Source: Opeltia flavorubescens (lineage: Eukaryota; Ascomycota; Lecanoromycetes; Teloschistales; Teloschistaceae). From it: a stretch of 64,000 nucleotides of DNA. The translations under genes and the position numbers were made by a program. This document shows, piece by piece, positions 1 to 15,014 of the stretch (positions are counted from its first letter, which is position 1; each line of letters starts with the position of its first letter). Where the stretch lies: contig KE546967.1 of assembly GCA_000442125.1 (NCBI GenBank), positions 310,001 to 374,000 of the forward strand. Reading direction: 5' to 3'. The notes beneath the pieces are model-generated. The model was not told the origin of the DNA. It did not search any database and worked only from the letters and a program-made list of their open reading frames with translations.

Positions 1-367
1 AAATCTTTGCTATCTTTGCTATATATGGAACACTCGTGCGAGCAGCTGGGGATATATCTACAGCGAGACACAACGCTATTCTAGCTTTCAAACTCGCTGT
101 TTCCATATTTTGAAGCCACCGAGGTGAAAGAACGAGCCTATGTTATACGGAACTCGATTCCATCTTCCATGTCAAGAAAGTTCTGGATGGAATTGATATT
201 TGGACGATAGAACACGACCTGTCTTACTTATCATTACTGAAAATAATTGGTGGGAAATCTGGTGGGAGACAACGGTGTCATTGCACAAAATGTTGTACGT
301 ACGAATGCCGCTCTGTACCTTCTTTTGGAAGCTCAATGACAATTCTACGAGACCGTTGCCTTAATAC

Positions 368-655
368 CTTACGGTTCGGAGATATGTTGCCATAGTACGC
401 AAGGAATACGAGGCGGCCACGAAGTACCCATGTACGATCCCTGGCTGTGAACAAAGCTTTGCAACAAAGTATTCCTTCCATTGGCACGTACGGAAACATG
501 ACTGGGTGCCTAAACCGTGCCCGAGAGGTTGCGACATAACGAAGCTCTTTCGGACTCCGGCTACATTCAAGTATCATTTTGAAAATTTCCACATGGATAG
601 CAAGGTATTAGATTCAAGATACGTTGGATCTAATGAACCTAATCAGTCACGGTAG
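368..655 (+). pseudogene. C2H2 zinc-finger fragment
   Basis: An open stretch encodes a well-formed C2H2 finger: a YPCTIPGC start, twelve residues, then HWHVRKH (Cys-x4-Cys-x12-His-x3-His), at about 424-501. A second looser Cys/His group follows (PCPRGC, later YHFENFH), at about 514-595. Upstream the frame meets a stop just before 368 and no clear start codon is present. Downstream it ends at a stop at 653-655. It may be one exon of an intron-containing gene, but no partner exons were found, so it is called a remnant. Such fingers bind DNA or RNA. Confidence 0.5.
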
Positions 656-879
656 AATCGACTGTAAGTGATTCTGATTTCTATTCCCTCCATTCCCTCA
701 TTAGAAGGAGTGCGTCACCAGTTAGCCGAGGGACACTGATTCAAAAGTCACATGGAGACTCAAAATTGATGTTGGTTGCACTGAAAAGATTGGTTGAGAA
801 CAATAAGGCCACGGCCACTTATTTCGTGATTCAAGCCTACAAGGAATTGTAGACTTGGAGACATCGACAAGTTGCTTGA

Positions 880-1260
880 ATGCTCGTTGCATCGATACTA
901 ATTTTCCCCAGACCGGGAAATTTGTCAGAGTTGCCCCAAACTCGATACGAAACGGAGAAGCTCATAGAGACACTCCCGACCTTTATAACATTTATCGTAC
1001 ACCAGAGAGAAAAGGCTCTCTTCGTTACAAAAGATAATGACTTCATTCAAGCTCTCAATTCGTTGCTAGAGAAGTGAAAGGCTTGGCGCCTCGTGCTGTA
1101 TAAGCACGACGATAATCTCCTTTATCGTAAGATTGCCGATCAAGACAGCCCCGTCGATGATGATTCGGATTACTGGCCATTTGATAACTTCGATTACGAT
1201 TTTTACAATTGGTCCGATTGGCTCCTAACTCTGAGATGTGTTCAGCACGAGTATAACTGA
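880..1260 (+). pseudogene. coding remnant with one in-frame stop, unknown family
   Basis: The frame opening at 880 runs 65 codons to a TGA at 1075-1077. It then continues in the same frame for another 60 codons with a strongly protein-like composition, including an acidic aromatic stretch (DDDSDYWPFDNFDYDF) at about 1155-1203, before a second stop at 1258-1260. Continuity across one stop suggests a decayed reading frame or an exon pair with a missed intron. No family is recognised. It lies just downstream of the zinc-finger fragment and could come from the same ancestral gene. Confidence 0.35.
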
Positions 1261-4200
1261 TTGTCGACTGTATCTAGCAATGTGATACTAACTTCTATAG
1301 GAGTGCTCTCTGATATGCCGTAAAGCTTGCTAGGATTGATGAGTCTACTCGTGGGCAAAAGAAGATACAAATGCAGAGAATGATCGAGACACTGCGGCAA
1401 TGGTGATAGCACATGATGATCTTTACCCCAAAAGCAGCAGGAAGAACAACCACAAGAATCCCTTTAGATGCTCGAGTGCATCAAGGTTTTTTGTGAGAAT
1501 ATTAAGCTGGATCCTAATTCCAAATTCTTCTACCGATAGCCCGGAAAGAATCAAGTCCCAGGCATACTTTATTCTCCAGGATGACTCCTATCATTCGGTC
1601 GCTTCTTGTCCATCTAGTTGGGCAAAAAGCCGAGGAGATAGAAACTGTGAGTAATGAGGTAGAAGACAACCCAGGGAGGACAAAAGAACAGGAGGATACT
1701 GGCGGCTCAAATACCACGACGATAGTTATTTTGGGCACGACCAGTTTTTGACCATTAGACAGACTGTGTGCTAAGCATTTTGCAGACAGACGCAAACGCT
1801 AATTGGTCCATTCCAATCACTTCAACACATGTACATTGGAAGAGTTCTTCCCCGGTAAAGATTAGATGGACCGAAAGATCCCCTTTTCGCCTAGCGACTC
1901 TCTCAAAATGTTATTTCTGAACAACAGGTAAATCTGCTCAAAATCTCTTTTCTCTGTGTCTCCTCGGTTATTTGTGCTCAAGCAGATATCTATAAAAGAA
2001 TAGCCTTCAAACACGATCGTTCCTTCCTTTCATCTTACAAGCACCTCTAATTTTGGTAGCGAAGTGGAAGACCAATGAAGGAATATGGTCCCAGTACACA
2101 TTATCCCGGTAATGGCAACTTTGGATACCGCTCTCAATCCCAAAAGAGCTCGCCGCACCGTGAGAGTAAAATCCGAGGCACCAGTAATACATAATGTCAA
2201 AACTCTCAGAGACTTACTAAACGAAGACTTCCTTGGCCAGGAATATCAAGATATGGCATTAGCGAACGAAACAAAACAAACAGTTTGGACAAATTTGCCA
2301 TCGATGATCCTTGCACATCCCCCAATACATACAATATTCGATTCATCATGGAATCTAGACTTGGAACCTTATGAGTAGATCTTTATTACCAGAACATTCG
2401 CTATCCTCATGGCTCCCAACTCTCGTGCCAGGTCTCGAATATCTAAAACTAAGCTTTGTCTCGTTCCCTCCTCCTGTACTGATTGAACTTCCGAAACTGA
2501 GTTCATTCTTACCCTCCAATTAATTTCTAGTATGGAAGATACGGATCAACTGTCAGGCAAGTTTGCACAAGCTGGTAATCAAGAGTATCATGGAAAGGAC
2601 TGAAGTATGGAATGGGATTTATACTCACCTGCCCTCGCAACGGACGACACCGCGATTCAGTATTCCTTAATTCAAATTATATTAAATATCTATGAACATC
2701 CAATACAAAAGGCTCCATTTTCGATGCGGCTGTGGTGAGACGGCTTAGCATCCATTCATTTCCTACTGTCATTAAGGAGCGAGTGATCAAGAGATCAGAT
2801 AAAGCCTACAGAGTATATTCAATCTGTTCAAGTGGGCTTCCTTGAATAACGTACAGTCTGAGACCATGCCAGCATCCTCCTTAGATGATTGAGGTTAACA
2901 GCCATATCCGCGGAGCAAGTGGGAATCGGAAGAAGAACAGCGGGCCGAGGAGTTCCAGTATTAGAAGCCAAATTCCACGTCAAAGTGGAAAGGCAACCCA
3001 CGTTCCGTGTGGTTAGATGAAGGTCATCGCCTTCGGCACGTAATCACCAAAACACATGCGAGCATTTCATTCCTAGAATGCGATATCAATTGGATCATCA
3101 CGGTGATTCCAATGATCAATAACCTATTTGTAGGTGCCAACCCTACCAACAATGGTCCTGTTCTAGATCACTTTAACTCAGGGGTAGCTTCTACTGATTA
3201 CATGTCCTCTTTCTTGGATATTCTTGGTCCATCCCATTTGCTGTAGCCGCAAGCTCAGCGCGGTTCTTCAACGTCGAGCATTTTTAATGTTAAGTATCTA
3301 GAATCAATATCCGATTCGCCAAAAAGCTCCATCATTGTGGGAGTATTCTACAGCGTATGCCAGAATACTCATGCTGACAGTCGTTTCAATCTACAATGTC
3401 TTACGACTGGGCAATTTCGAAAGAATCGAGTGACCGTTCTGTTAATATTTCAGACGGTACTTGATCCAGGAACGCCCTCTAGTCAGCAGTAATCCCTTGA
3501 TGCCAAGCCTCTCTTTGGGCCGAAATTCATTTTAGGACCGAATCTCGCTATTGCTAGCAAAAACCCTCTCCCTGAAATTGATGAGATTTACGCACCCATC
3601 GGCCCGACTCCGTGTCGGAAATGATTGTCTGGCAAAGTAGGCGAATCGAACTCTTAGAACTTCGACAGAGGAAAGGACTTACTTGAAGAAAACCAAACTA
3701 TATATTCTTATATCTCTTTATTTCCACATGTCAAATCTTCTTGATTTCGTTTCATATTCCGATACTCAATCTCCATCTATCCTTACTCTCATTAGCTCGG
3801 GGTAAGCACATTCCTGAATTTCGAGCAATGACGACTAGCAAGGCCACAATTAACCATTGCGCCTGATATTGCCTACTGGACCAGAACTGGAAAGAAGATT
3901 TTGGGAAAAGAGATCTTGTGTGGCAAAACTTGCTTCACTTCTCCAATATCAGTCCGCCCTTTCACCATCTACGTCAATCAATCCTTCTCATGAAATTTTT
4001 TTGTATCAAGTACTCAACTCAAAAGAGCCTCTAGAAATGAAAGAGATGGTAAGAGATGGTATTCCTGTCCTACAGTGGTCAAGGTTACTTGGCCACGGGC
4101 GAGTACCTCTATCCAAGGTATAGTCATGTTCCGGCGTAAGGTCCAACGAAACACGACACATGGTCATGATCTCTGCAGTTAGACGAGTACACTAATTCGA

Positions 4201-5739
4201 ACCTTATAATTGAGTGTATCACTCGAACTCGGTCGAATATAGGACTTAACATGGGATCGACCAAGATATCCCAACGGTTCACTCTTCGATATACGAAACC
4301 TGTCGAATACTCGTACTTAGAATGGCTGCAACACTTACATGCGAAGCCTGTGTCGACACAAGCATACGCTGCTGAACTACTTTTACTTACTGTGTGTTTA
4401 CCCAATGGATAGCAGTATTCAAGATCATGTCCGAAATATGCTGAGATTTCTTTCGTATCGTGGCCAAGGGAGCCATACCTCAGCGGAATCAAACTATGAT
4501 CCGTGTTCTTCCTCAGTTGTTATACAGCCAAAAGTCACGGCAAGCGCTTACGATCATGTTGCACAAGGCGCGTATTAGATGAAGTAAAGGAACTCGTGTT
4601 GTTCGGTAAACAGCAAAGTCTCGACTGCAGAGATTGAAGAGATCACGGCAAGAGTAAAAGCACGAAATTTGCAGCATGCAAAAATCGAATCGAATCCCAG
4701 TCTGCCAGAAGTGCTTATAAGCCAAGATGTCGAAAGACTAATCATCCTTTGCGTGAGACACTCCGATAAACTATTAGAAGACCGAAAATAATCATCGCTG
4801 CTAGAGGATGCTGAAAATGCGCTACGCCAGGGTCAGATCGTAGACGGGCTTCAAGATGCAACTTTCGAGCAGTTGATCAGCTACTACCGAACAGTTTAAG
4901 GATCAATATGATGAATTAAAGATCCTATTAGCCAGCCCCAGGACGATGGCGTACGATGAGTACTGTCGGTAATTCTCTATATCGTGCTTACGATTCTAGA
5001 TGCAATGCATCAATTAATGGATTCCAATTATAGTTTGAGACTCAATACATGATCACTTGTAAGTTCTATGCAGCGCTGTCTACTTCATCTTGTCCTTCAA
5101 ACCTCCGCAAACGTTAGCTATGCGATCAGTCGAGCCAACTTCAATTCCGTCTTCGATATGACTTATTTGAAGACTGGGCTATGTCGTGACGCTGATGAAA
5201 AGGTTTACTGCAAAATGCACCAGTCATGGTGTGAGATATTTTCGATTGATGGATGCTTTCCCGCGGAAATCTTGAATTGGTTATAGGTAATGTTTAGTCT
5301 TCTATAGTGCATATGTTGGATGCGCAGCCGAAGAACTCTTTGCAAGGTCTCTCTCTATACATGAGATATTCATTCCTCTTACCTCGAGATAGGTAATTCT
5401 TTTCAATACGTCCACTGAAGGCTCAAGTCCCTTTCTCGATTATGGTGGATATCAGTACTCTCCCTTTCGTTATCATTTTCATTGAAGTAAGCGCTTGCGC
5501 GCAGCATATCAAGCACGTCCATGCATTGATGCTATAATATCTGGGGACGATATCTTCGCGGGAGATAAGCTCCACCTCAAAGAAGAGAGTTGTTTAAATT
5601 AGCTTTTTATGATGGTCCATGTCTTTAGTTCTTGATACATGCACATTCTAGGATGCAAAAGCTAGACTATTAGGACTCTTTAAGTGGTTCGGAGAATGAA
5701 CTCCAACTGTCCGTTGAGCTGGACTTTCGGACTCTGGAC

Positions 5740-5978
5740 TGGGAATTGGAATTTGTAAATCACGTGGACGTAGTGAACCCCAGCACGGGGAAAAAATCAA
5801 AGAACGGCGCAGGGAAATACGTCAGAAGATCAGTGAACAGAAAATACAGTATCACCAGTCCCTAGCAGAAGAAAGCAGAAGACGAGTCGCAAGCTGTGAG
5901 CATCGGATTCAAGCTGCGTGGGACGTACCATCAAGTAATTTCCGAAAATCTTCAAGGGTTTTCTCTAGAGGCGGCTAG
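5740..5978 (+). pseudogene. basic, helix-forming coding fragment
   Basis: A stop-free stretch encodes a highly charged segment (GEKIKERRREIRQKISEQK at about 5787-5843, then SLAEESRRRV) ending at a TAG at 5976-5978. The heptad-like charge pattern suggests a coiled coil or a basic helix. There is no clear start codon, no recognisable domain and no intact gene on either side, so it is listed as a remnant. Chance cannot be excluded for a frame this short. Confidence 0.3.
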
Positions 5979-8900
5979 CCGATGGAAAGGGAGCATTGCT
6001 AGAATTTAACATGGATCAGGCACCGCAATACAGCAACCCATATCACCGACGTTCAACCAATTATCGTCGCCTTACGGAATGCAACGAGACTAATATGGTA
6101 CACTCAAGCTAGCCGGATTGAAAAAGACGATAATGGAAAAGGATGATGCTCAATATCGCGAGACATATAGATTCTCTATATAGGCCCGAGGAAAACTTTT
6201 GCTGGTCAAAGAGATCGACGAAAGCCAGGACACCGGCTCGATGAGGCTCTGACCGTCGGAGATTGCATGGCAGTCGTATCTATTTGATACCACGAGGAAC
6301 AGCATTGCTCATTTCATACTGGACACCTTTATAGTGTACTATTTTGTCAACATCGAGATGAAAAGGTTCGAACTCTGTGCTCAGATCTGAGCAGAGAGAC
6401 CCCTTCCGTTCAACAGGTGTCATTACTGAGGACACAGCTCACTACGCCCCAATCATTAGACAATGCAAACATGATAGTTCTGAAGGGGTCATAATCGAGA
6501 CGATGCGAGCTTCGACGCGTGTTCTCTGTTTTCAGCTATCTCGTACATCTATCAACATTAAATCGCAAAGTCGACCATTTAGTGATAAAGTGAAGAAACA
6601 GCTTCTGCTCTTCATCCGAGAAACTTTGCCGCTGGAGGCGGCACCATGTACAAGAGCTAGCAGTTGTCTGCCACCGTCTAACCAACATATTAAGAATTTT
6701 ATCAATTTGTCCATTTGAAGTACATCTATTCGGTAGTAAACTACAATGTCTACTGGATGAGCTACATCAGCAATCTCCTCACCACGGAAGTGTATCTGGG
6801 CAAGGCATCTCATGCTCACTTATTATATGCGAGGAGATTCGGATTCTTTATAGCATTACATCAATAAGACTGACCATTACAATCACGGTCCGTTGACGTG
6901 TAGTGAACGCTCCATACTGAAAGGAACTACGGATTCATATATCTACAATTCTCAGTCACTCAAGTGAAACTGGCCTATCTCATGTCATTACACCCACTAT
7001 TAATTTCCCGACTTACTCAATCGTGTCTGAACTGGGTTCTCACTCATATGCATGTGGCATTATGGCCAGTAATAAAATAAAGATACCCACCGTATCATCA
7101 GAGGGTTGCGATACGTTATTTTTATTTCGACTTCAAAAAAGTATCCTTGGAACTTGAATGGAGCCATATAAAATTTGTACGGGAAGTCAACGGATGTGTC
7201 CACCGAAATTGACGTACCGAGGACCCATGCGCATTTCAAGAACCAATTTGATGCCAACTGGGAAGCATATACTGGAAACCTGAATGATAAAGACGTTCAG
7301 AGCTGCTGTATCCGAACTCGAGGGGTCTTACAGCTTTACACTTCATCCGTTATCAATGATCAGAAAAGCAAGGCATAAGCAAGACATAAAAGATGATATA
7401 CAGATGGGGGGTACTTGGAGCGATGAGCCAAATCAAAATCTTATGAGCGATTGAGAAAATTCTCTGGTCCTATTACCAGCTTTCCTATCCGCTAAGAACC
7501 CTGCTTTTGGTTTGCATGTGATCGCAGGATCAAGTGCTTACAGAGAGTTTTTCGGAATTACTAAAATACGGCCAAAGTAGCGAGTAAGAACACCTCAGGA
7601 CACTGATCTGCGATGTACCGAACGCTTAACGCCCTTCATTTACCGGAGAGATGAATCAGCTTTTCCGAGCAGCGGCGAGCTTCGGTCAAGAAGTGGTGGC
7701 GCCAACCTTTTCGAAATTATTCATGAAGTGGGAACGTCAAGACGTCCTTCCATTGTCGTATACACGTGTTGAGAATCAAAGATTCTATAAAATATCATTG
7801 AGGATCGACCAAAATCCGATCACGGGTGACTTGCAATCTCACTCACTGATACCACGATTCCGCATAAATGTCTCAAACATTGGTCAACATCGAGATAAAT
7901 GCCGAGCTAAGTGCGGTGCGTGGGGAGGCTTGTTACGAGCATGCTGGTGGGCCGGGGTGTTATATTATTGAGATGATTTTCATTCTCAAGTATGCTTCCT
8001 CCGGAATAGGCTTTACATGATGATAAATATGTTCTCTTTATCTCACCCAAACGTATCAATGCGCAGTTATCTAGTCTACGAACTGAACACAGGAAGAACA
8101 GCTTTACCTCTAAAAGCTCTAACCGTCATACTACAGCTGAGAATTGTGGCCTTCATTTTAGTCAAAGGAGCATACTAAGATGACTAGTCACCAAGAATGT
8201 CACACTGCCAGGATGACTTGAAACTTCGAACGACAAAATCGCAGGGAAATTATAGAAACCATCGCGAGCAACCAATATCCTCATCAAATGCGGCATTACG
8301 CTTCCCTTATTATCAATCCTGTCTCCACGCCTCGTTTGTCGTAGGCAGAGATCGATTTCTTTGTCGGGGCTGTATGCTTATCACTCTCAAAGATGACAGT
8401 ATCAACCTGCCACTCTATGGAAGAAATAACGCATCGGAAAAGTCCCAAGCCCTCGAACAAGTCATCACTGGCAGAAAATATACCCCAATGTGATAATAAA
8501 AATCAAACTTAAGGAAGAAGACCGGCAACGGTATAAGCAAGCACCGTGAATGCTAACGAAGACGGGACTGATTGATCATCCGAACCTGAATACTGGAATC
8601 TTGATTGGACACATCGTCGAAAATATATCTCACGCTGATATCTCGATCATAAGTATGAAATTTAACCTTCATTATCTTCGCAACAGATTCTGAACGTCCT
8701 TCAGCTCATAGGACGCATGTTCAAGCATGATACATACAGATTCGTTTCCCCCGAAACCGTGAAGCCGTCCAAAATTGCAAATAATCTAATCGCAGCTATG
8801 TGGCTCGTTTCAGGAACATTGTGAGACGCCTCCTGGCATAGGATACCACACATCTTTACTCTGAAGCGGATTCATCCGTCGAATGAGTTCTCGGACATGC

Positions 8901-11900
8901 CATTACCTAAGTTCTTCGCAAGAGACGAGGGCAAGTAGGAGTCTCACGGGCAATTAGTGTTCATGTCATCGTTCGGCAGCGATAACAGATCGATAATAAC
9001 ATGGATTGAAACCATACAAAACCAGTCTATCTATAGGGCTAATATTCTTCGGAAAACCGTCTAGAAGGCCTTAGACGACCACCGGAAGAGTCTAAAAGAC
9101 TGCACAGTCACAGTTCATAGTGAGAGTGCCGCAGCAGTAGAGTGGTAAGGCTCACTCTCGAATCTACTAAGCAAATATTCTCAAGATTCTCGACTTCATG
9201 CAAAGATCCTGACAGTCCTGAACAATTGTTCGACATGAAATCTCAAACCAACTTTGCCAGAATTCACCCGGGCGACGATGAGTTACCTCCTGTGGAAGCA
9301 ATGGGCCATATCGCGGACTGCACATTCGAGGATGTTCGGTAAGCCCCTATATCTTATGCAGCCATATTATCATCAAGGGATCATCTGTCGACTTTGGAAA
9401 AATAATGGCAAAGCGATTGTAGATGAGTTCAAGACTGTCTGCCCCCACACTGATGAAAAACATGGAGGATATCCTGGTAGGACCCGACTGGTAAGCCGAA
9501 TAGGCTTGCTTTCTACAATGTATTCGGAGGATTTTCTCCAGATATATAAGATGATATACCTCAAGATTCAAATTAAGAGCGGGAATATGCAACGTGCATT
9601 CACACCAACTGACCACTGCACGTTCCGCCTGAACACATGTGTCATATCTCGACATCCTTTGGAACAATAATCAACAAAGCATATGCTTTACGCTGCCCGG
9701 TTCCATGGACACACCCCATGGTGCTCTTCTTTTGACCCTGATAACCCACTCAACTACGGCTATACCCTATCCCTTACCGCTTGTTGGAGACTTTCCTCGC
9801 TATATATCCCCAAAGAAGACTATGTCAAAAGTCAAGCGATACCCGATCTCTCTTTCAATTTATCTTTCTACAGGAAAATACTGCCTCCAACATTTACCTA
9901 GCATTGTCTTCATTATCCTCTTCGGTATCGCGACAACTACCTAACCCACGCAAATCATTCTCTCACGCCCATGGTGGTTATTTCTTTTCCTCCATGGCGG
10001 TATCAGTGAGCTACCTGGCTAGAAGACCCGTACATGGGCTTTTCAGTGTGTCTATAAAGACTTGCTTTCCGAAATCCAAATCTCCACTCCCATCTTTAGC
10101 GGTCGTTCCGGGAGATGAGGGATCATCGTACCGCTTTTAGGGCCGTGGAATGGTTTAACGATCATATTTACGTGTTTCCCAACACCAAATTTGGGACGTC
10201 TCAGCGGCTTGATATCTTTGCAACTTGGTTGCCAATGATGAAAAAGGGGTGGTCTATGTCGTGAAACAACGCCGTCGAAATGTTAAAGGATTACATGTTG
10301 ACCCGGATTCCGCTTCTTGATCACCGTGAAAACTTTCAATGAGCTATGAGAAGTTGTATCGTAGCGTCTATACCGGCTTTCCACCCTCCATGACCAACTA
10401 TACAGTGGTACTCCCTGGGTAATACCAACAACAAATCTAGCAATGGCAAGAAGGAATAGAAAAGGCCAATTAAAACACCGCGAACATGTGAAGACGCTCA
10501 CATAACTAAGCCATACAGCTAAGGAAGACTCTCAACTACGGAGCAGCGAGTGAACGATGTTCAAGGCGGCGTTGAACGACGCGTTTATCTAGTGAGGGCA
10601 ACATCAGAGATATGAAGCCGGCTACAAAATAGGTCTATCTTATGTCCAAACAAATCCGTTACCAACAAGAGCAAAATGTATGGAATATAGCAACCTTCCG
10701 AAGGCTTGTCCCTTTCATCAGTAAGAATATCTCAGATGGGACTGGCCCTATACTAAGTTTTTGAGCATCACGAAATGAGTCTTAATATTAGAAGCGACAT
10801 TCGGTGCTATCACAGACTTGTAGACTCTTTATGAATCGTAGAAGCATTCAAGACATGATGAATGTCTATCATACGAAATTCTTTGACTTATTCGAAAAGC
10901 CAATGCTTCCAGAGAAGGCACTGATCGAACTGTCCTATTCTTGGATCCAGGTCGGATATTTACATCTCCGCAATCTTACAGAATTGTTTTTGCAATAAGT
11001 GCTAGATATTGAGGCGGTATGGGATTTGCTGACCTTATGAGGCATTCAGACATTGAATATACGTACATCCTCGCGGTGATCCTCTATCCGACGTCACCGA
11101 TCGGCAAATGTAAGAATTCTCCTCCGAGGCGGAAATCACCAAACTCCTCAGATAGCAGAGTTTCTTATTCCTGCCGCTGTTAAGTCCCATCAGGATAAAA
11201 CCACGGTCATTTGAACACGTGTCATAAAAGACTGTTGAGCTTTAAGTACAGTCTTGACATACACTACTTCTTGAGAAATAGAGATTCGAGATCACGAGCA
11301 AGAACGTAATGTCTTAAGGAACATGAGAGACACTGTCTTTCGAACAAAAAGAGAAAGAACCCTTCAGAGCAGAATGGACCTTAGCATCATCTCACGAAGC
11401 ATTACTGGAGAATCAAGAAAGCTGTATTCCTAACCGCATGAGTTCGCGGTTGCATCATATCAACCCAAAGCCCGTTATTCACAGAGATAAAATCGCATTC
11501 TGCACGAAGGCCATCCCTAATTCGGGAATACAATGTCAAGTGTGAGGTTTAATGACCAAGACTGAGTCCCGAAGAGGGCAAGAAACTCATACTGGTGAAA
11601 AATATCTAAAGAGGCGACGTTCTCGTGCTCAATAAAGAACCCATGTATACTGGACAAAGCATCAACAATTACTCAATCCGTGCGTATACCGAAGATGACC
11701 ATTACGAAGATGGTCCTGTTTCTCACGATAAGCACTACTCTCCAATCTAAATTTGTGCGCTTCTCACCGTATGCAAAAAAAAATGCTAGCTTCCTTCAGT
11801 AACAACGCTTTTTACGGTCCAGGAACTAGCAAACCTTAGCTTTACATGGAGATTTTGGCCAATTTGACGGAAAAATATCAGGTATGTGTCGTTCTCATAT

Positions 11901-14780
11901 GAGTAAACATTGCAGTTCGAATCCAATCGATGCCTACATGTATTATCCCATGTCAACAAACAGCCCCACAGATTAAATCTTAGCTTCTCTCACTTAGGCA
12001 GTCCGACATAGTTTTTGGAAAGCCCACGGCGATATCTCATGGGAGCAGGTATCGCTAATTTACCGTAATCAAGAGGATTGATAATACCGACGCGCCTCTG
12101 GAGATCTAGAGACTCTTCGGTAAAGCTATCGACAATAAGGGTCGGAGGTGCTGGTAGAATGCCTGGGGATCACACAGAAGAAGTGTAAACCGGTTCGTTT
12201 CACTACTCACATTATCATAAAATCCTCGTTTCCCTCATAGAATTTAAATTGATTAAGAACACTGGTCCCCCTGCGCCCAAAAACAGGCTTTATGGGGAAA
12301 TTGAGGATACTGAGGGTTGTGGATGGGAAGGTACAACCCGTAGCCTCTATGTATTGATTTTTCGGCGGAGAACTTTGAGTTTTCTCTTACAACTATCCCC
12401 ATCCATGACCAGCATCATAAATAAATCAAACAAACAAATAAATGAACATGTTCCACGTTTTTTCCTGTGCCGTGGCTTCGTTCCGCGCCCTTCCCAGGGC
12501 TTGCAAATTCGGTGCTATTGCCCTCGCTTACAGTCCTATTTTTCATCTTTAATTGAATACTTCCCTAGATGTCTGATATTATTGGCGTATCAGTACCAAA
12601 ATGATGCCCTTATGGCTACTCCTTTCCCACCCTTATTTCCAAATTCTCAGTATTCTCCATACAAACCTGCACCATATTCCTCTACCCAACCATTCCTTCA
12701 ATATTTTCCGGGATGGAAAGGTCCAGGCCTAAGTCCGTCTTCGACTCAAAATTAGCCTATCTATCGGCTGGGAAGCTGATATCCAGTTCCATATTTCTGG
12801 ATAGATCAATTTAAGAAGCAGACTCCCTCTCTATACAATCTTAACGCCTTTGTATGAAAGCGAAAACTCTAACCGAGAGCTCCAGGGGTTTGTTAATGCA
12901 CACGATAAGCCGAATTTTGAGGCCGGCTCCAGCGAAACCGGTTTAGATTGAATCTCTGTCTCCACATCTAGTCGCCAACTACGAAGACTTCGGATGTTAA
13001 GAGAAAGGGGAAAGTAAAAGGAGGAAAGAAGTGATGGGGTGGGAGAGGATATTGGGTGGCGAGTAATGAGTGGAGCTGACTCCCCTCCCTTTTGATATTT
13101 CTTAGCTTGATCCACTTTGGTTGCGAGCTTTGACTCAGAGTCTGCAGCAGCACCATTCCGAGCTACTATTGAGCACCGTTTCCAGGAGGGACAACTTCAC
13201 AGTTGATGATGCCTGGATGAAGAAGCGGCTAACGAGCATGCACGAATATCGTTTATGAAGCATCGAGTAATACCTTCTGCGTTCCTTATATTGTCTTACG
13301 CTAATCGAATCTGATATAGGAATCCGCAGCTAAGTTTGTAGGGGAATTCAATAATGTTAAGCCTAAAGGCAAATGTGGTTAATCGTCTTAACCGCATTTA
13401 AATCTAAGCTGAAAAGCGACGTAGCGCAGAATAAGAAAGCAGCTCCTAAGACACATATCGCTCCGAGGTTAGATATCAAGATAATGCTCTTTACATTTCT
13501 GATTAAAGATCTAAACAACGCTATGGTATATATTATCTCTGCCTTCGATTTTCAGACATCTACGATATGTTTCGAAATACCTATCAATGCGAGCGAAAGG
13601 GTCAGCAGCCTGTAATATGCGATGCGCTCAAGACGGGACTCAATTTAAAACCGTTCTAATCCGCATTCGAGTCACAATATATAGGGAGCGCTGCGTCAAA
13701 AGAGTATTGAAAAGACCTGCGTTAGAAATATCTATGGAACCTCGCATATAGCCACGATCAAGAGGGGTAAATTGCTCGAAAATCAAAGCACGAACTATCT
13801 CCATTGCTTGTTCCACGGCACAGATCTATTTGAGAGGATTCTTTGATGTCTGGTTTGCCATTACAAAGTTCCTGGGCATGCTTGATAGCCAAAGCACTCT
13901 ATCGATTGACATTGGCCGGAAAGATAATTTTTAAGGCCGCTGAAGGAGAGGCACCATATACCTGCTTTTACTATCTTTAATCGCTTACGATTGATCTCCA
14001 ATAAACCTGAGGCGATTCCTGTGGCGACAAGATCGTGCTCTACTTTTCCAAACAAGGAGAAATGGCACTTTTGTCCGCAAAATGGGCAAAGAACCGCTTT
14101 AAAGACGCAAGCTGAAATTATGCTGAGATTGGAATTTTGTACATCATTCTACCCAGTGAGCCGTTGACTAGCTCTGGAAAAGTCTCTGCTACTATCACCT
14201 CATGAAGAGTAAGTATAAGTGGCTATATATGTCAGCTGTTCGCCTGGAACGGCGATTCCGACTCCGTACAAGAGGTTCGATTCCCTCCGTTGGTATCCTC
14301 TACGTCTTACAATCGCTGTCACTGGTTCAGGGAGCCGGCGCCCATGTTATCAAGCCTTAGACTATGGAATGCACCAAGATACGANACAGCAGTCTCGGGT
14401 CGAAGGCTTTGTGGCCTGGTCCCGCCTCCTACTACCACTACGGCGTGATAGTACTCGGTCAACGGTTATTGGAATCCGTTTACCGTAAAGAAGGATGAGA
14501 GTCTGGCTTCTCATTTGACCAACGAAATTGCACAGTTCTTCCTTGAAGTGGTATCCCCATCTAGAATCTAAACGCTTATGCTGAGAGCGGTCCACCAAGG
14601 ATAGGACAAATTACCAACAGCTCAGCCGACGACCTTCACTGGTGTCCTTGCTTTGAGACAACAAGTCTAAAGAACATGGTCGGGATTGATTCGGTAGATG
14701 AGATAGGCCAAGGGAGCCGTGGATATTGATGCCGCATATCTATCTAGATATGACGCTGCCCTCATCCGGATCTCAATTAA

Positions 14781-15014
14781 GAAGAAGAGGACGACTCTGA
14801 TCCGGATCCCGAAATGGATGATGAGGAAGAAGAATGCGGCCTTAATAACGGTAATGAAGATGGCCTGCCACACTTGGCCAAAGTGCCGCGTGACGAACAC
14901 GAAGAATTCAACCAGGATGAGTTCTTCCGAAAGCAACTCTTGAAATACGACACGGCCCACGTTTACACGATCAACGACTTGACTAACGAAGAAAGTCCTC
15001 AACCGAGGTATTGA
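14781..15014 (+). pseudogene. acidic coding fragment, unknown family
   Basis: After an in-frame TAA, an open stretch encodes an acidic segment (EEEDDSDPDPEMDDEEEECG) followed by a mixed charged segment ending in TINDLTNEESPQPRY at a stop at 15012-15014. An internal ATG at 14814 could serve as a start, giving 66 residues. Acidic tracts like this occur in many fungal nuclear and F-box proteins. Nothing identifies the family, and the surrounding DNA is eroded. Confidence 0.3.

Noticed and set aside
9254-9670. 138-codon plus-strand frame with an equally open minus-strand frame
   Set aside because: Both strands are open over the same bases, with no signature on either. Could be a relic but cannot be supported.
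12249-12755. 168-codon plus-strand frame
   Set aside because: Low-complexity Pro/Ser/Tyr composition, no domain, no plausible splice context, inside the eroded region.
14268-14285. GGTTCGATTCC, a tRNA T-loop-like string
   Set aside because: The flanking bases do not form a T stem, and no anticodon arm or acceptor pairing could be found around it.
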